Source: Gemmatimonadota bacterium
Lineage (GTDB): Bacteria > Gemmatimonadota > Gemmatimonadetes > Longimicrobiales > Gaopeijiaceae
Assembly: GCA_027623325.1 (NCBI GenBank)
Contig: JAQBXY010000014.1
Span: forward strand, 19,651-83,650
Direction: 5' to 3'
DNA: 64,000 nt
Position 1 is the stretch's first letter, and the number at the start of each line of letters is the position of its first letter. The position numbers were made by a program, and so were the translations under genes. Positions 1 through 8,602 of this stretch are shown piece by piece. Under the pieces are notes generated by a model that was given only the letters and a program-made list of their open reading frames with translations, did not search any database and had not been told where the DNA came from.

Positions 1-1433
1 TGCAGATCGAAGGCGTGGTCGGCCCCGTTGCGCCCCGGGGTATCCGTCCTCGCCAGAAACGAGGTAAAGGTCAGCGCTTCCCCGACGCCGAGCTGACCAT
101 CGACCGCGTAGGTCCGGTTCCAGTCCCCCGCTACATCGGACGCTCTCCGAAGGAAGGCCCCCCCGATGCGCGATCGGTTTGGAAGCTCCCGTGCCAGTCG
201 AGCCACGGAATACTGGTTCTCGGGGACGGCGGTCGCACCCCCAGGCAGAAGTAGATCGTCGGTGGCGATATGGAGCAGCCCGATGTTCAGTCCGAGTGCC
301 TTACCCGACATCCGGCCTCCCCCCAGAATCGGAACCGGACCACTGTTGGAGATCCCGATGCGGCGGCTGAAAAAGAGGTCGGCACCTCCCGCCCCTACCT
401 GAAAGAGTCCCGCGTTCTCGAGGAAGAAGGGACGCTTTTCGGGAAAGAAGAGGTTGAAGCGCGTCAGGTTCGTTTGAACCTCATCTACTTCGACCTGGGC
501 GAAGTCGGTGTTCGCAGTCACGTCCAGGGTGAGTCCCTGGGTGATCTGGATCTTGGCGTCACCGCCGACTTCCGTCGGATAGCTGAAGTCCAGATCGCCC
601 GCCTGGTAGTCGCGGACCGCACGCTGGAGCACGTAGGGGGTCACGCGCACCAGGCGTTGGCTCGGGGGCTCGAGGCCCTCGAGCGCGCCCGCGTAGTTGA
701 GCCGATACTGATCGAACTCGCGCGGGATGGGCGCCCAGAAGGACTGTTCGTTCAGGCGGCGGACCCGGCGCGACACGTTGAGGCCCCAGACTTGATCCTC
801 GCCGTCCGCGTACCGGAGCGTGGAGAAGGGGATCCGGAACTCGGCGTACCAACCTCGGTCGTCGCGGGAAGTAGCGACGGTCCAGCTACCATCCCAATTG
901 AGGTTGAATCCTCCGCCGGACCCGCTCTGCTGTCGACGGTTCTGGGCCCCACCGCCCGCTCCGAAGAAGCGACCGCCGCCCTGGCCAGCGTTGGCGACCT
1001 GACCGTCGTACTCGATGCCCACTGGATTGGTACCGAAGACGAAGGCGTTCTGCGCGTCCCGGAACGTGTCGAAGATCAAGAGGACCGCATCGCTCTGCGC
1101 CAGGTCGTAGTCCCGGATCGCTTCGCCCGGCACGATCCCGCCGATATCGGAATCGAACGCCCACACGCCCACAAACAGCGCCTGTCCGTCGCTGAGGATT
1201 CGGACCTCTGTGCGCTCGGTCGCGGGCTGACCATCGAGGGGCACGCGTTGGGTGAAGTCCGAGAGGGGAGGCCCACTTGTCCACACCGCTTCGTCGAGCC
1301 TGCCGTCGACGACGGGAGCTTCCGCGGCTGTGACGATTCGTGTCGCCGGAGGGGCATCCTGTTGACCTGCGACAGGTGTTGCGGCGAGCAGGGAAAGAAC
1401 GAGGATGGTCCAAGCGCGTACGAATCGTAGCAT
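1..1433 (-). CDS. DUF5916 family outer-membrane-associated protein (partial, C-terminus outside window)
   Basis: The minus strand is open from an ATG at 1433 to the window edge, about 477 codons, with no stop inside the window. It begins with a signal peptide (MLRFVRAWTILVLSLLAA, then a VAGQQ cleavage region). A carbohydrate-binding family 9-like domain follows, with VDGRLDEAVW near residue 45. Further on is the hallmark stretch FFPEKRPFFLENAGLF near residue 310, leading into a beta-rich, probably outer-membrane, region. These features are typical of DUF5916 proteins, which are abundant in Gemmatimonadota and Bacteroidota and of unknown exact function. The gene is divergent from the methyltransferase at 1615. 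The family call is firm; any substrate is unknown. Confidence 0.85.
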   Translation of the reverse strand, partial: MLRFVRAWTILVLSLLAATPVAGQQDAPPATRIVTAAEAPVVDGRLDEAVWTSGPPLSDFTQRVPLDGQPATERTEVRILSDGQALFVGVWAFDSDIGGIVPGEAIRDYDLAQSDAVLLIFDTFRDAQNAFVFGTNPVGIEYDGQVANAGQGGGRFFGAGGGAQNRRQQSGSGGGFNLNWDGSWTVATSRDDRGWYAEFRIPFSTLRYADGEDQVWGLNVSRRVRRLNEQSFWAPIPREFDQYRLNYAGALEGLEPPSQRLVRVTPYVLQRAVRDYQAGDLDFSYPTEVGGDAKIQITQGLTLDVTANTDFAQVEVDEVQTNLTRFNLFFPEKRPFFLENAGLFQVGAGGADLFFSRRIGISNSGPVPILGGGRMSGKALGLNIGLLHIATDDLLLPGGATAVPENQYSVARLARELPNRSRIGGAFLRRASDVAGDWNRTYAVDGQLGVGEALTFTSFLARTDTPGRNGADHAFDL

Positions 1434-1614
1434 GTCTTCGAGGTCGGGTCGTGGTTGGGCAGGAACGGGGCGGGGGCGATCCGGAAGTGCAGCGGCCCAC
1501 AAGATCGTGGTATTGCCGGTATGACGACAATCGAGGCGGCTCGGGTGTTGGTGGTCAACAGCATCACCGTGCTCCACATTCCGTCACCGACCCTGCTTTG
1601 AACCCACGAAAGGG

Positions 1615-2439
1615 ATGTGCGCCTCGATGACGCAGGACAACAGGCCCTCGGCCTCCACGCGCTCCTTCGAGGAGAAGTACGTCCGCTTTCGGTCTCCTGA
1701 AGGACGAGCGGTCGCGCGAGCGGCGCTCGGCACTGATCTCGCGAACGGCTACACGACCAAGGATCAGGCTGCTGCTCTTGCCGGTCACCTTGGTGTGGGA
1801 ACGGGAGATCGCCTGCTTGACCTCGGGGCCGGTCGCGGGTGGCCGGGCTCGTTCATCGCCGAGACCACGGGCTGTGGTCTGGTATGCACCGATCTTCCGA
1901 TGGAGGCTCTCTTGTCAGCTCAGGAGAACATCGGAGCCCTCGAGCTGGACGCTTCGGCGACAGTCCTGGTCGCCGACGGTCGAATGTTGCCCTTCGGGGA
2001 TGGCGTCTTCGATGCCGTCTGCCATGCCGACGTCTTGTGCTGACTGCTTGCAAAACTCTCCGTGATGAGAGAATGCTGGAGGGTGTTGAAGCCCGGCGGC
2101 CGACTGGCCCTGCTCACCATCGAGACTGCTCCCGATCTGAGCCAGCGTGACCAGACGCAGGCCGCTAGCTTGGGGCCGTCCGCGGTTGGGGCCGATGCCC
2201 CAGCGCATGAGTTGGTGAGGCGTGCAGGTCTCCAAGTCCGCCATGTCGAGGATCTCACGGCGGCCTTCGCGACCACGTGCGCGGCCATCTGGGAGGTCCG
2301 GCGCTCGGCGGAGAGGGAGCTGCGCGCCGTGGAGGGTGACGAAGTCTACGACATCGAGCAGGCCAAGAAGGAGCATATGCTCGAAGGCATACGGCTCGGG
2401 CTCCTCCGCCGGAGCCTCGTCGTCGCTGAAAGGGTGTGA
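1615..2439 (+). pseudogene. Class I SAM-dependent methyltransferase interrupted by an in-frame TGA
   Basis: Two open stretches in the same frame (1615-2043 and 2044-2439) together make one methyltransferase of about 274 codons. The SAM-binding motif LLDLGAGRGWPGSFIAE is near residue 65, an acidic VCTDLPMEA motif follows, and the post-motif RVLKPGGRLALLTIE lies after the break. The only interruption is TGA at 2041-2043, in the position after DVLC where the fold normally continues. The start could be ATG 1615 or ATG 1627; an AAAGGG lies just before 1615. The 3' end lies in a direct repeat. The gene may be a recent pseudogene, a sequencing error or recoded; no selenocysteine element was identified. 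Confidence 0.7.
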
Positions 2440-2513
2440 CGCGCTACCTGCAGACCTCCGCCGGGGTCACGTAAGCGCGCTCCCCATTCGCATACGTCGC
2501 TTGGTCGATGTAC
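2364..2513 (+). repeat. 150-bp direct repeat, copy 1
   Basis: This segment matches 4115-4264 in the same orientation, with 7 mismatches in 150 bp by manual alignment. It holds the last codons of the methyltransferase (stop TGA 2437-2439). On the minus strand it also holds the last 23 codons of the secreted protein whose full copy lies at 4195-5421 (…YIDQATYANGERAYVTPAEV…). Homology ends abruptly at 2513. The two copies bracket the aminotransferase gene. Confidence 0.9.
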
Positions 2514-2741
2514 CGAGAACCCGAGTCCTGATAAGGACCAAACATGGAAGAGCAAGGCGACAAGGATGAGCGATCAGTTCGTTCCGCTGTTTCTCGAGAT
2601 CGCCTGCCGGTGATGCTGCGCGGCGTGGACGCGCTCTGCGGATCGGGACTATGATTCCCCGCGCCGACCGACCGCCGGGGTCGTGAAGTCGAGCAGCTCA
2701 CCCCACGGCCGGAAGCCTCGGACTCCAGACAGGACGACGCC
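2514..2741. other. Non-coding stretch between repeat copy 1 and the aminotransferase
   Basis: About 230 bp without a convincing gene. Together with the repeat it forms a gap of about 300 bp between the methyltransferase stop and the aminotransferase start. A minus-strand open frame runs through it into the 3'-end fragment of the secreted protein, but before the repeat it does not resemble that protein, so I read it as accidental. The promoter of the aminotransferase is expected here; no clear -35/-10 pair stands out. Confidence 0.5.
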
Positions 2742-4019
2742 ATGCATCGCCGCCAGTTCATACGCCGCCTGAGCGCGGGAGCGCTCGCTCTGCAGCCGGG
2801 CGCCCTGGAGCTCGCCGAGCGGGCCTCGCGCACGGTCGAGGGACGGACGCCCCAGGAGGTCGCGCGCGACGAGGACTACTGGTTCGAGATCCGCCGCGCA
2901 TTCACGATCGACCCGAACGAGATCAATCTGAACTCCGGCAGCGTGAGTCCGGCGCCGCGGGTGGTGCAGGAGGCCGTGCAGCACTACCAGACGATCACCA
3001 ACATGAGCCCCTCGCTCTGGGTGGACGAGATGATGGGCCCGCATCGCGAGGTCGTGCGGAAGCGTCTCGCGGCGCTGGCCGGCGCCGATCCCGAGGAAAT
3101 CGCGGTCACCCGCAACACGTCGGAGTCGCTCCAGATCGTTCAGTTGGGGATGAACCTCCAGCCAGGCGACGAGATCCTGCTGACCACGCAGGACTACCCC
3201 CGCATGATCACGACCTGGCAGCAGCGTGAACGGCGCGACGGCGTCGTCTTGAAGATGTTTCCCGTGCCCTCTCCTCCCGAGGACCCGGCAGAACTGGTGG
3301 AGCTGTACCGCCGCGCCCTCACGCCCCGGACGCGGGTCGTACATATGTCGCACGTCACCTTCACGGCCGGGCAGATCTTCCCCGTGCGTGAGATCTGCGC
3401 GATGGCGCGGGAGCGCGGGATCCTCACCGTGGTCGACGGCGCCCACTCGTTCGCACACTTCCCGTTCACGCTACCCGAACTCGGCTGCGACTTCTTCGGG
3501 ACGTCGCTCCACAAGTGGCTCACGGCACCGGTGGGTACCGGCCTGCTGTACGTGCGCCGCGAGCGAATCGGGGAGATCTGGCCACTCACGCCGGCCCCCG
3601 CTTCGCTCGACCACGACATCCGCAAGTTCGAGCAGATCGGGACGTTCCCGCTCGCGATCCCCAACGCGATCGGCGAGGCCGTGACCTTCCACGAGAGCAT
3701 TGGAGGCGAGCGGAAAGCCGAGCGCCTTCGCTATCTCCGGCGACGCTGGATGGATCAGCTCGTCGGTGTGCCCGGTGTGCGGTTCTACACCGCCAACGAC
3801 GACGCCCAGGCCGGCGCGCTCGCCACCATGGGGATCGCCGGAATCGGGGCCGCCGATCTCACTGAACGGCTGCAGGCGGAGTATTCGATCCATGTGCGCC
3901 CCCGCTTCGTCGACGGTGAATGGGAGGGCATCCGGGTCACGCCCAACGTGTTCAGCACGCTCGAGGAAGTGGATACCTTCGCCGTGGGGATCCGGAAGAT
4001 CGCGGCGGGCGGTCCCTAG
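2742..4019 (+). CDS. Tat-targeted class V aminotransferase (isopenicillin N epimerase / cysteine desulfurase-like)
   Basis: A 425-residue fold-type I PLP enzyme. The N-terminus MHRRQFIRRLSAGALAL is a twin-arginine signal, so the protein is probably exported folded with its cofactor. The PLP site is visible: VVDGAHSFAH (Asp232, His235) and FGTSLHKWL (Lys258, the expected Schiff-base lysine). The N-terminal INLNSGSVSPAP and RNTSESL motifs match the CefD-like branch of class V aminotransferases. The substrate cannot be read from sequence. The gene stands alone between two direct repeats and appears inserted between a methyltransferase and a secreted protein gene. Start ATG 2742 is chosen because it gives the complete Tat motif. 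Confidence 0.85.
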   Translation: MHRRQFIRRLSAGALALQPGALELAERASRTVEGRTPQEVARDEDYWFEIRRAFTIDPNEINLNSGSVSPAPRVVQEAVQHYQTITNMSPSLWVDEMMGPHREVVRKRLAALAGADPEEIAVTRNTSESLQIVQLGMNLQPGDEILLTTQDYPRMITTWQQRERRDGVVLKMFPVPSPPEDPAELVELYRRALTPRTRVVHMSHVTFTAGQIFPVREICAMARERGILTVVDGAHSFAHFPFTLPELGCDFFGTSLHKWLTAPVGTGLLYVRRERIGEIWPLTPAPASLDHDIRKFEQIGTFPLAIPNAIGEAVTFHESIGGERKAERLRYLRRRWMDQLVGVPGVRFYTANDDAQAGALATMGIAGIGAADLTERLQAEYSIHVRPRFVDGEWEGIRVTPNVFSTLEEVDTFAVGIRKIAAGGP

Positions 4020-4114
4020 GCTACCGGCCTTCCGACTGACCCGCCCCAGCCGCGCATCTCGGCGGCCCATTACCAACCGCCCTCCCTGGACGGAAAGGCA
4101 AGGTAGGGCGGGGT

Positions 4115-4264
4115 CAAGAAAGAGCATATGCTCGAAGGCATTCGGCGCGGGCTCCTCCGCTGGAGCCTCGTCGTCGCTGAAAGGGTGTGACGCGCTACCT
4201 GCAGACCTCCGCCGGTGTCACGTAGGCGCGCTCCCCATTCGCGTACGTCGCTTGGTCGATGTAC
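4115..4264 (+). repeat. 150-bp direct repeat, copy 2
   Basis: Partner of 2364-2513. It carries a detached copy of the methyltransferase C-terminus (HMLEGIRRGLLRWSLVVAE, stop at 4187-4189) and the genuine 3' end of the minus-strand gene at 4195-5421. The copies are 1,751 bp apart start to start. No inverted repeat, transposase or integrase is seen at the edges. Confidence 0.9.
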
Positions 4265-5421
4265 TCCATGCGGAACTCCAGAATCTGCCCACCGTTCCCC
4301 TCGAGAACGAGCCCCACGACCTGACCATTCGTGATGACAAACCAACGGCCCTGACTATTGTCCACACCCCCGGAGTTCCCAAGGGCGCCCCCGACGTCGA
4401 CACTGACCGAACTCTCGTCCCGCATGGCGTACGACCGATCGGAAGAGAGATACAGATCGGTGCGCGCACTGTACCCGCCGGCCGAGCCGCTGGAGTAACT
4501 ACTCATCCGGGTGAGTTTTTTGCCCGCGAGAAATGACACCCACTCCCGGACCTCGGGGTGATCTTCTGTGAAACCCGGCGCCAACGCACGACCCGCGTTC
4601 GCGCCGCCCGTCTCTGCACCGCCGGACCCGCCAGGGGTTGGGGCGCCTACTCGCGGCCCGCTCTGACCCGCGGGCTGGCCCACCGCGCCGGTCTGGCGAG
4701 CCAGGTCGTACTGCACGCCGCCCGACTGCACCACGAGTCCACTTCCTTGGGCCTGAGCGGTCAGTTGATACGAACCCTCCGCCGTTTCAATGATGCCCTG
4801 GAGTCCTCCCGCACCGCTCTGTGCGCGCACCGCGTAGACCTCGCCGGACACCGCGACCCGGCCCTGATATTGGCCACCGGATCCTTCAAGCTGGAGCGTC
4901 ACGTTGCCGTCCGTGAACGTAACCACGAAGGGGTCTGGAGCACCGCCGGCGAGGGGATTCGCTCCCGCTGGCCTAGACGCAAGCGGATTCGAGCCGGCCC
5001 CACCCGTCGACCCGGTGCCAGCGCCGCTTGAATTCACGGCCGCGGCCCCCGCCGCCGTGAAATCGATCTCGGTGTAGTCGTCGTAGTTCGGCTGACCCTG
5101 AGCGTCCGTTCCGAAGAGGGTCATCCAAATTTCGCCCTCCCACCGGTCGGCTTCGAAGAACAACGAGCCTTCGGAACTGCGCATGGCACCGACGAGTGTA
5201 CCGTCTTCGATTCGGCCTTCGATTTGATAGCTGAGGCCGTTGCTCGAAAGCTGCCCCGTCACCGCGCCGCCGCCCGCCTCCTGCAATACGAGCGTCATCA
5301 CGCCCCCTACTTCGTTCGGTACCGTGAACGTTCCGGTGTATTGCTGCCCGGACACCGAGGGAGCTACGGCGGATGCGGCGGTGATGGCGAGCCCGAGGAC
5401 CCACGAGAGGCGTCGGCGCAT
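4195..5421 (-). CDS. Secreted protein of unknown function
   Basis: A 408-residue exported protein. A signal peptide (MRRRLSWVLGLAITAASAVA, cleaved near SGQQ) precedes a beta-rich N-terminal domain with repeated GxxxGxL patterns. A Gly/Ala/Pro-rich low-complexity middle follows, then a C-terminal domain beginning near HPEVREWVSFLAGKKL. I recognise no family. A TTG start at 5433 is possible, but ATG 5421 is better because GAGGA lies a few bases upstream on the minus strand. The last 70 bp belong to direct-repeat copy 2, and a second detached copy of this 3' end lies at 2444-2513. Confidence 0.7.
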   Translation of the reverse strand: MRRRLSWVLGLAITAASAVAPSVSGQQYTGTFTVPNEVGGVMTLVLQEAGGGAVTGQLSSNGLSYQIEGRIEDGTLVGAMRSSEGSLFFEADRWEGEIWMTLFGTDAQGQPNYDDYTEIDFTAAGAAAVNSSGAGTGSTGGAGSNPLASRPAGANPLAGGAPDPFVVTFTDGNVTLQLEGSGGQYQGRVAVSGEVYAVRAQSGAGGLQGIIETAEGSYQLTAQAQGSGLVVQSGGVQYDLARQTGAVGQPAGQSGPRVGAPTPGGSGGAETGGANAGRALAPGFTEDHPEVREWVSFLAGKKLTRMSSYSSGSAGGYSARTDLYLSSDRSYAMRDESSVSVDVGGALGNSGGVDNSQGRWFVITNGQVVGLVLEGNGGQILEFRMEYIDQATYANGERAYVTPAEVCR

Positions 5422-5528
5422 GAGTATCCTCAATGAGCGAACGTGGGGCGGGGGACCCCACCCAAGTTCACCAGGCTACGAAGCGGAATCCCTCCGTGCA
5501 AGCCGAGCGGAGAGTTTGGGGGCGTCCG

Positions 5529-5828
5529 TCAACGCACCCCAACGGACACCAAAGCCGCGAAGACCTGTTCGTCGACGGTAGCCGTGGTCGGGTCAACCGC
5601 CTGAAGCCAGCTTGCCGCGTTCAGATCGACCACGAGTACGACTCGGCGGTCGGCCTGAACTTCCAGCGCGACTGGGCGATCGACCGTGAGCGTGACATCG
5701 TCCAACTCGACGTCCACCGGCCCCGTTACCGTATCCCCATTGATCACGAGGCCCGCGTCGATCTCGGCCTCGATTTCAGTGAAGACAATTCTGAATGTCG
5801 AGTACGTCGTTGCGGGGACGATCTGGCT
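5529..5828 (-). pseudogene. C-terminal remnant of a DUF4382-like lipoprotein
   Basis: The minus strand is open for 99 codons between an in-frame stop at 5829-5831 and the TGA at 5529-5531. It reads like the C-terminal half of a beta-sandwich lipoprotein: IVPATTYSTFRIVFTEIEAE, then VDVELDDVTLTVDRP and VVLVVDLNAASWLQAV. No signal peptide or N-terminal half can be found upstream, where the divergent lipoprotein gene begins. The pattern resembles that neighbour (5918-6766), suggesting two related genes of which one is truncated. A short gene starting at GTG 5747 is possible but less likely. Confidence 0.5.
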
Positions 5829-5917
5829 TCAGCGGTCTCGACCGTGCTGGTTACGGGAGAGTCAGAGTGATGGATCGAGCGGTACTCCTGACGAACGGAC
5901 ATTGGGAGGGTGTTCGC

Positions 5918-6766
5918 ATGATGGTGATGGTGAAGAACGACCGCAGGGCACTACGGCTTCTGGGTACCGCGATGGTGGCGGTGGGTGGTGTGGGTTGTGG
6001 GGATTCCACAGGCGTCGACGACCCGAAGGCCGTGGCGTTGAACTTTCGGGTTTCCACCACCGCCACCCCGGCGAGCGCGGTCGCGCGCTCGACCGGGCCA
6101 GCGGCCGCCGCCGCACGTGTCGCGGGTGCACCGCTAGAGATCGTAGGGACGAACGGGACGCTCATCTTGAACGAGATCCGACTCATTCTTGCGGAAGTCG
6201 AGCTCGAGGGAGAGGACGATGCCTGCAACGATGATCTGCCCGGATCGGATGACTGTGCGGATTTCGAGGCGTTGCCTCGGTTTCTGGATCTACCGCTCGA
6301 TGGACAGCCGGTGGAGGCGTTCGTTGGTTTGATTCCTCCGGGCACGTATGAGGAGCTCGAGTTCGAGGTCGAAGACCTCGAGGACGATGAGGGGGATCCC
6401 ATTCTGGCAGCCGCGATCGCCGAACTCCGCGCGCAGATCCTGAACGAGATTCCCGATTGGCCGCGGAAAGCGAGCGCGATGATCGCGGGAACGTTCCAAT
6501 CGGCGTCGTCCGGGACGGTGTCATTCCGGGTCTTCTTGGAAGCCGAGATTGAGGTCGAGCGCGACCTCAATCCTCACTTGGTCGTGGGCTCCGACGGCGG
6601 GTCATCGGTGGATTTGAGCGTCAATGTGAGGCCGGACATCTGGTTCACCCGCTCCGACGGGTCCGTGCTGCCGCTCCACTTGTATGACTTCGAGACCACG
6701 GGACAGCTGCTCGAGTTCGAAATCGAGATGGAAGACGGCTTTACCCAGATCGAGATCGGGAGCTGA
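5918..6766 (+). CDS. Putative lipoprotein with DUF4382-like features
   Basis: A 282-residue protein starting at ATG 5918, preceded by a strong GGGAGGG ribosome-binding site 7 bases upstream. The N-terminus has a basic stretch, a hydrophobic core and a lipobox-like GGVGC with Cys at residue 27, followed by Asp and Ser. The body is acidic (EVEDLEDDEGDP) and carries LIPPGTYEELEFEVE, as in DUF4382-type lipoproteins. It probably sits in an envelope membrane facing the periplasm. The function is unknown. A related remnant lies just upstream on the other strand. Confidence 0.65.
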   Translation: MMVMVKNDRRALRLLGTAMVAVGGVGCGDSTGVDDPKAVALNFRVSTTATPASAVARSTGPAAAAARVAGAPLEIVGTNGTLILNEIRLILAEVELEGEDDACNDDLPGSDDCADFEALPRFLDLPLDGQPVEAFVGLIPPGTYEELEFEVEDLEDDEGDPILAAAIAELRAQILNEIPDWPRKASAMIAGTFQSASSGTVSFRVFLEAEIEVERDLNPHLVVGSDGGSSVDLSVNVRPDIWFTRSDGSVLPLHLYDFETTGQLLEFEIEMEDGFTQIEIGS

Positions 6767-6787
6767 ACGACCCCGTGCTCGCGCCGC

Positions 6788-7795
6788 TCACCATCGCCGG
6801 CTGACGCGAAGGCCGACGGTAAAGTCGATGGCCGGCGTGTCCGCTGGGACGTCTTCCTGAAAGCTGACGTCCCAGCGCCACGCTTCACCCCAACGGCCCG
6901 CGAGCCCCAATACGAGGTTGGTCGGGGCCCGGTCCAGTTCACGGTGATCGAACGATGTCAGGATCGCGGACTGCATCTGGAACTGAACTACAGCAGCGAC
7001 CCAGCTACCCAGCGAGCGCTCGACGGCGATTGCGGCGAAGACACTCCCGTTGCGCAAGATCGCGTCGAGTTCGGGGGCCGCGCGGACCGTCGACCCGCCG
7101 ACCATCGCGTGGCCGTACCAGGCGCCCATCCCGACTCTTCCGAGGGCGGTGATCGCGAGATCGGTGCGTGCCTCGCCAGCCCATTGTACGTCGCCAGGGA
7201 CGCGGGCCGTTCCCTTCAGCGTGAGTAGAGTGCGTCCGTCCAGGGACTCGAGCGCACTCCATTTCGCGAAGATGCGGACGTCTCCAAGACCCAAGGTCCT
7301 CCTCGGAATGTCGAGGTAGGTGGAGGTGCCGCCGTCTGTCAGCCGCTGTCGATACACCCCTTCCGGAAAACGATCACGGTTTGCGTTCCCGAATCCCAAT
7401 CGGTTGTGCCACGCTAGAATCGTTCCGTCGAGGGTTCCCGGACCTGTCGTCTCGAGACTGAGTCTCGCGCCGACCTCGACACGTTCCGTCGCCCCCCAGC
7501 GCACGGTCAGCGTACTGAGCAGGCGCTCCATGTCGAGAAAGAGCACGTGAGTCGCCGAAGAATCCTGCTCGAAGATGTTGGAGAAGCCGTTCCAAATCTC
7601 GAACGTCAGCGCTCCGCGACGGGATAGTTCAGCCGTTTCTGTCGTCGCCGTAAGCGATATGCGATGGAGGGGTGCCCCTTCTTCGGAGGTGAGCGGTCCG
7701 AACGACGGTTGCTGCGCGCCCGCTGCTGCCGGGACGAGGAGGAACGCGACGACGGGGACGATTCGACACGCGTAGAGGCGACGACTTGATACCAT
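6788..7795 (-). CDS. DUF3187-like outer membrane protein
   Basis: A 335-residue protein starting at ATG 7795 with a signal peptide (MVSSRRLYACRIVPVVAFLL, cleaved after AGA). The mature part has FGPLTSEEGAPLHRISL and many alternating amphipathic strands. It ends in VGLRVSRRW, a typical beta-barrel C-terminal strand with a final aromatic residue. The layout fits DUF3187 barrels. A longer frame to 7993 exists, but its extra 66 residues are His/Arg-rich and implausible. It is divergent from the molybdenum hydroxylase operon across about 160 bp. Confidence 0.65.
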   Translation of the reverse strand: MVSSRRLYACRIVPVVAFLLVPAAAGAQQPSFGPLTSEEGAPLHRISLTATTETAELSRRGALTFEIWNGFSNIFEQDSSATHVLFLDMERLLSTLTVRWGATERVEVGARLSLETTGPGTLDGTILAWHNRLGFGNANRDRFPEGVYRQRLTDGGTSTYLDIPRRTLGLGDVRIFAKWSALESLDGRTLLTLKGTARVPGDVQWAGEARTDLAITALGRVGMGAWYGHAMVGGSTVRAAPELDAILRNGSVFAAIAVERSLGSWVAAVVQFQMQSAILTSFDHRELDRAPTNLVLGLAGRWGEAWRWDVSFQEDVPADTPAIDFTVGLRVSRRW

Positions 7796-7957
7796 GCAAG
7801 CATGATGATGTAGGTGGTGCGCCTCAACAAGCGTGTGGTGCCGGCGTAAAAGAGGTCGGTTCGTGGCAACCCGACTTCCTACGACAGGTCCTCGCGTACC
7901 CGCGTGCGCTCGCCTATCTTGCCCCGATTCGAGGTGCCTCACGCGCAGGAGTGCATG

Positions 7958-8590
7958 ATGGGCCAGGAAGAAACAGTGGGTGTGTCGGAGCACAGCTTCA
8001 CCAGACGCACCTTCATCAAGGGTGTCATCGCGACCGGGGCTACAACGTCTTCCGCCGGTTATCTCTTCCGGGGATCGAGCCTACTTGGTGCGGCTACCTA
8101 CCAGACCGCAACGGAGCGACTGATCACGCTCACGGTGAACGGGCAGGCCCGGAGGGTCGACGTGCTTCCGCACGAGACGCTGGCCATGACTCTCCGTTAC
8201 AAGCTCGGACTCACCGGCACGAAGTTGGGGTGCGATCGCGCTGAGTGCGGAGCGTGTACGGTGCTCATCGATGGTGTGAACCAGTACGGATGCTCCATGC
8301 TGACCCACCAGGTGCGGGGCCGATCGGTCACGACGATCGAGGGGCTCGAGAATCCCGATACGGGCGAACTGAGCGTCGTGCAAAAGGCGGTCATGGAAGA
8401 GGGCGGATTCCAGTGCGCCTTCTGCGCTCCGGGCTTCATCATGAGTATGGAGGCCCTGATCGCGGAGAATCCGAACCCCACCCGCGAAGAGGCTGCCCAC
8501 GCGCTTTCGGGCAATCTCTGCCGCTGCGCCGACTACCACAAAATCCTCAACTGCGCGATGCGAGCTGCCGAGCTCGCACGGGCCGTATAG
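7958..8590 (+). CDS. Molybdenum hydroxylase, 2Fe-2S subunit with Tat signal
   Basis: About 210 residues. Start ATG 7958 is favoured over ATG 7955 because AGGAG lies 6 bases upstream of it. An N-terminal twin-arginine signal (FTRRTFIKGVIATGATTSS) precedes a plant-type ferredoxin domain (CDRAECGACTVLIDG plus a later Cys). A helical domain with the second 2Fe-2S site follows (CAFCAPGF and NLCRCADYHKI). This is the small subunit of xanthine dehydrogenase/CO dehydrogenase-type enzymes. The Tat signal implies the whole folded complex is carried to the periplasm. It is first gene of an operon with the Mo and FAD subunits and a cytochrome b. Confidence 0.93.
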   Translation: MGQEETVGVSEHSFTRRTFIKGVIATGATTSSAGYLFRGSSLLGAATYQTATERLITLTVNGQARRVDVLPHETLAMTLRYKLGLTGTKLGCDRAECGACTVLIDGVNQYGCSMLTHQVRGRSVTTIEGLENPDTGELSVVQKAVMEEGGFQCAFCAPGFIMSMEALIAENPNPTREEAAHALSGNLCRCADYHKILNCAMRAAELARAV

Positions 8591-8602
8591 CGGGAGAGAT
8601 TC

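Noticed and set aside
270..1430. A 386-codon plus-strand frame opposite the DUF5916 gene
   Set aside because: It is the antisense shadow of the DUF5916 gene, with no recognisable fold and unlikely composition.
2041..2043. Selenocysteine at the methyltransferase TGA
   Set aside because: No SECIS-like element was identified and no selenocysteine genes are in the window; a nonsense change is simpler.
2444..2833. A minus-strand 129-codon frame
   Set aside because: Only its last 23 codons resemble a real protein (the repeat copy); the rest is out-of-frame shadow of the aminotransferase region.
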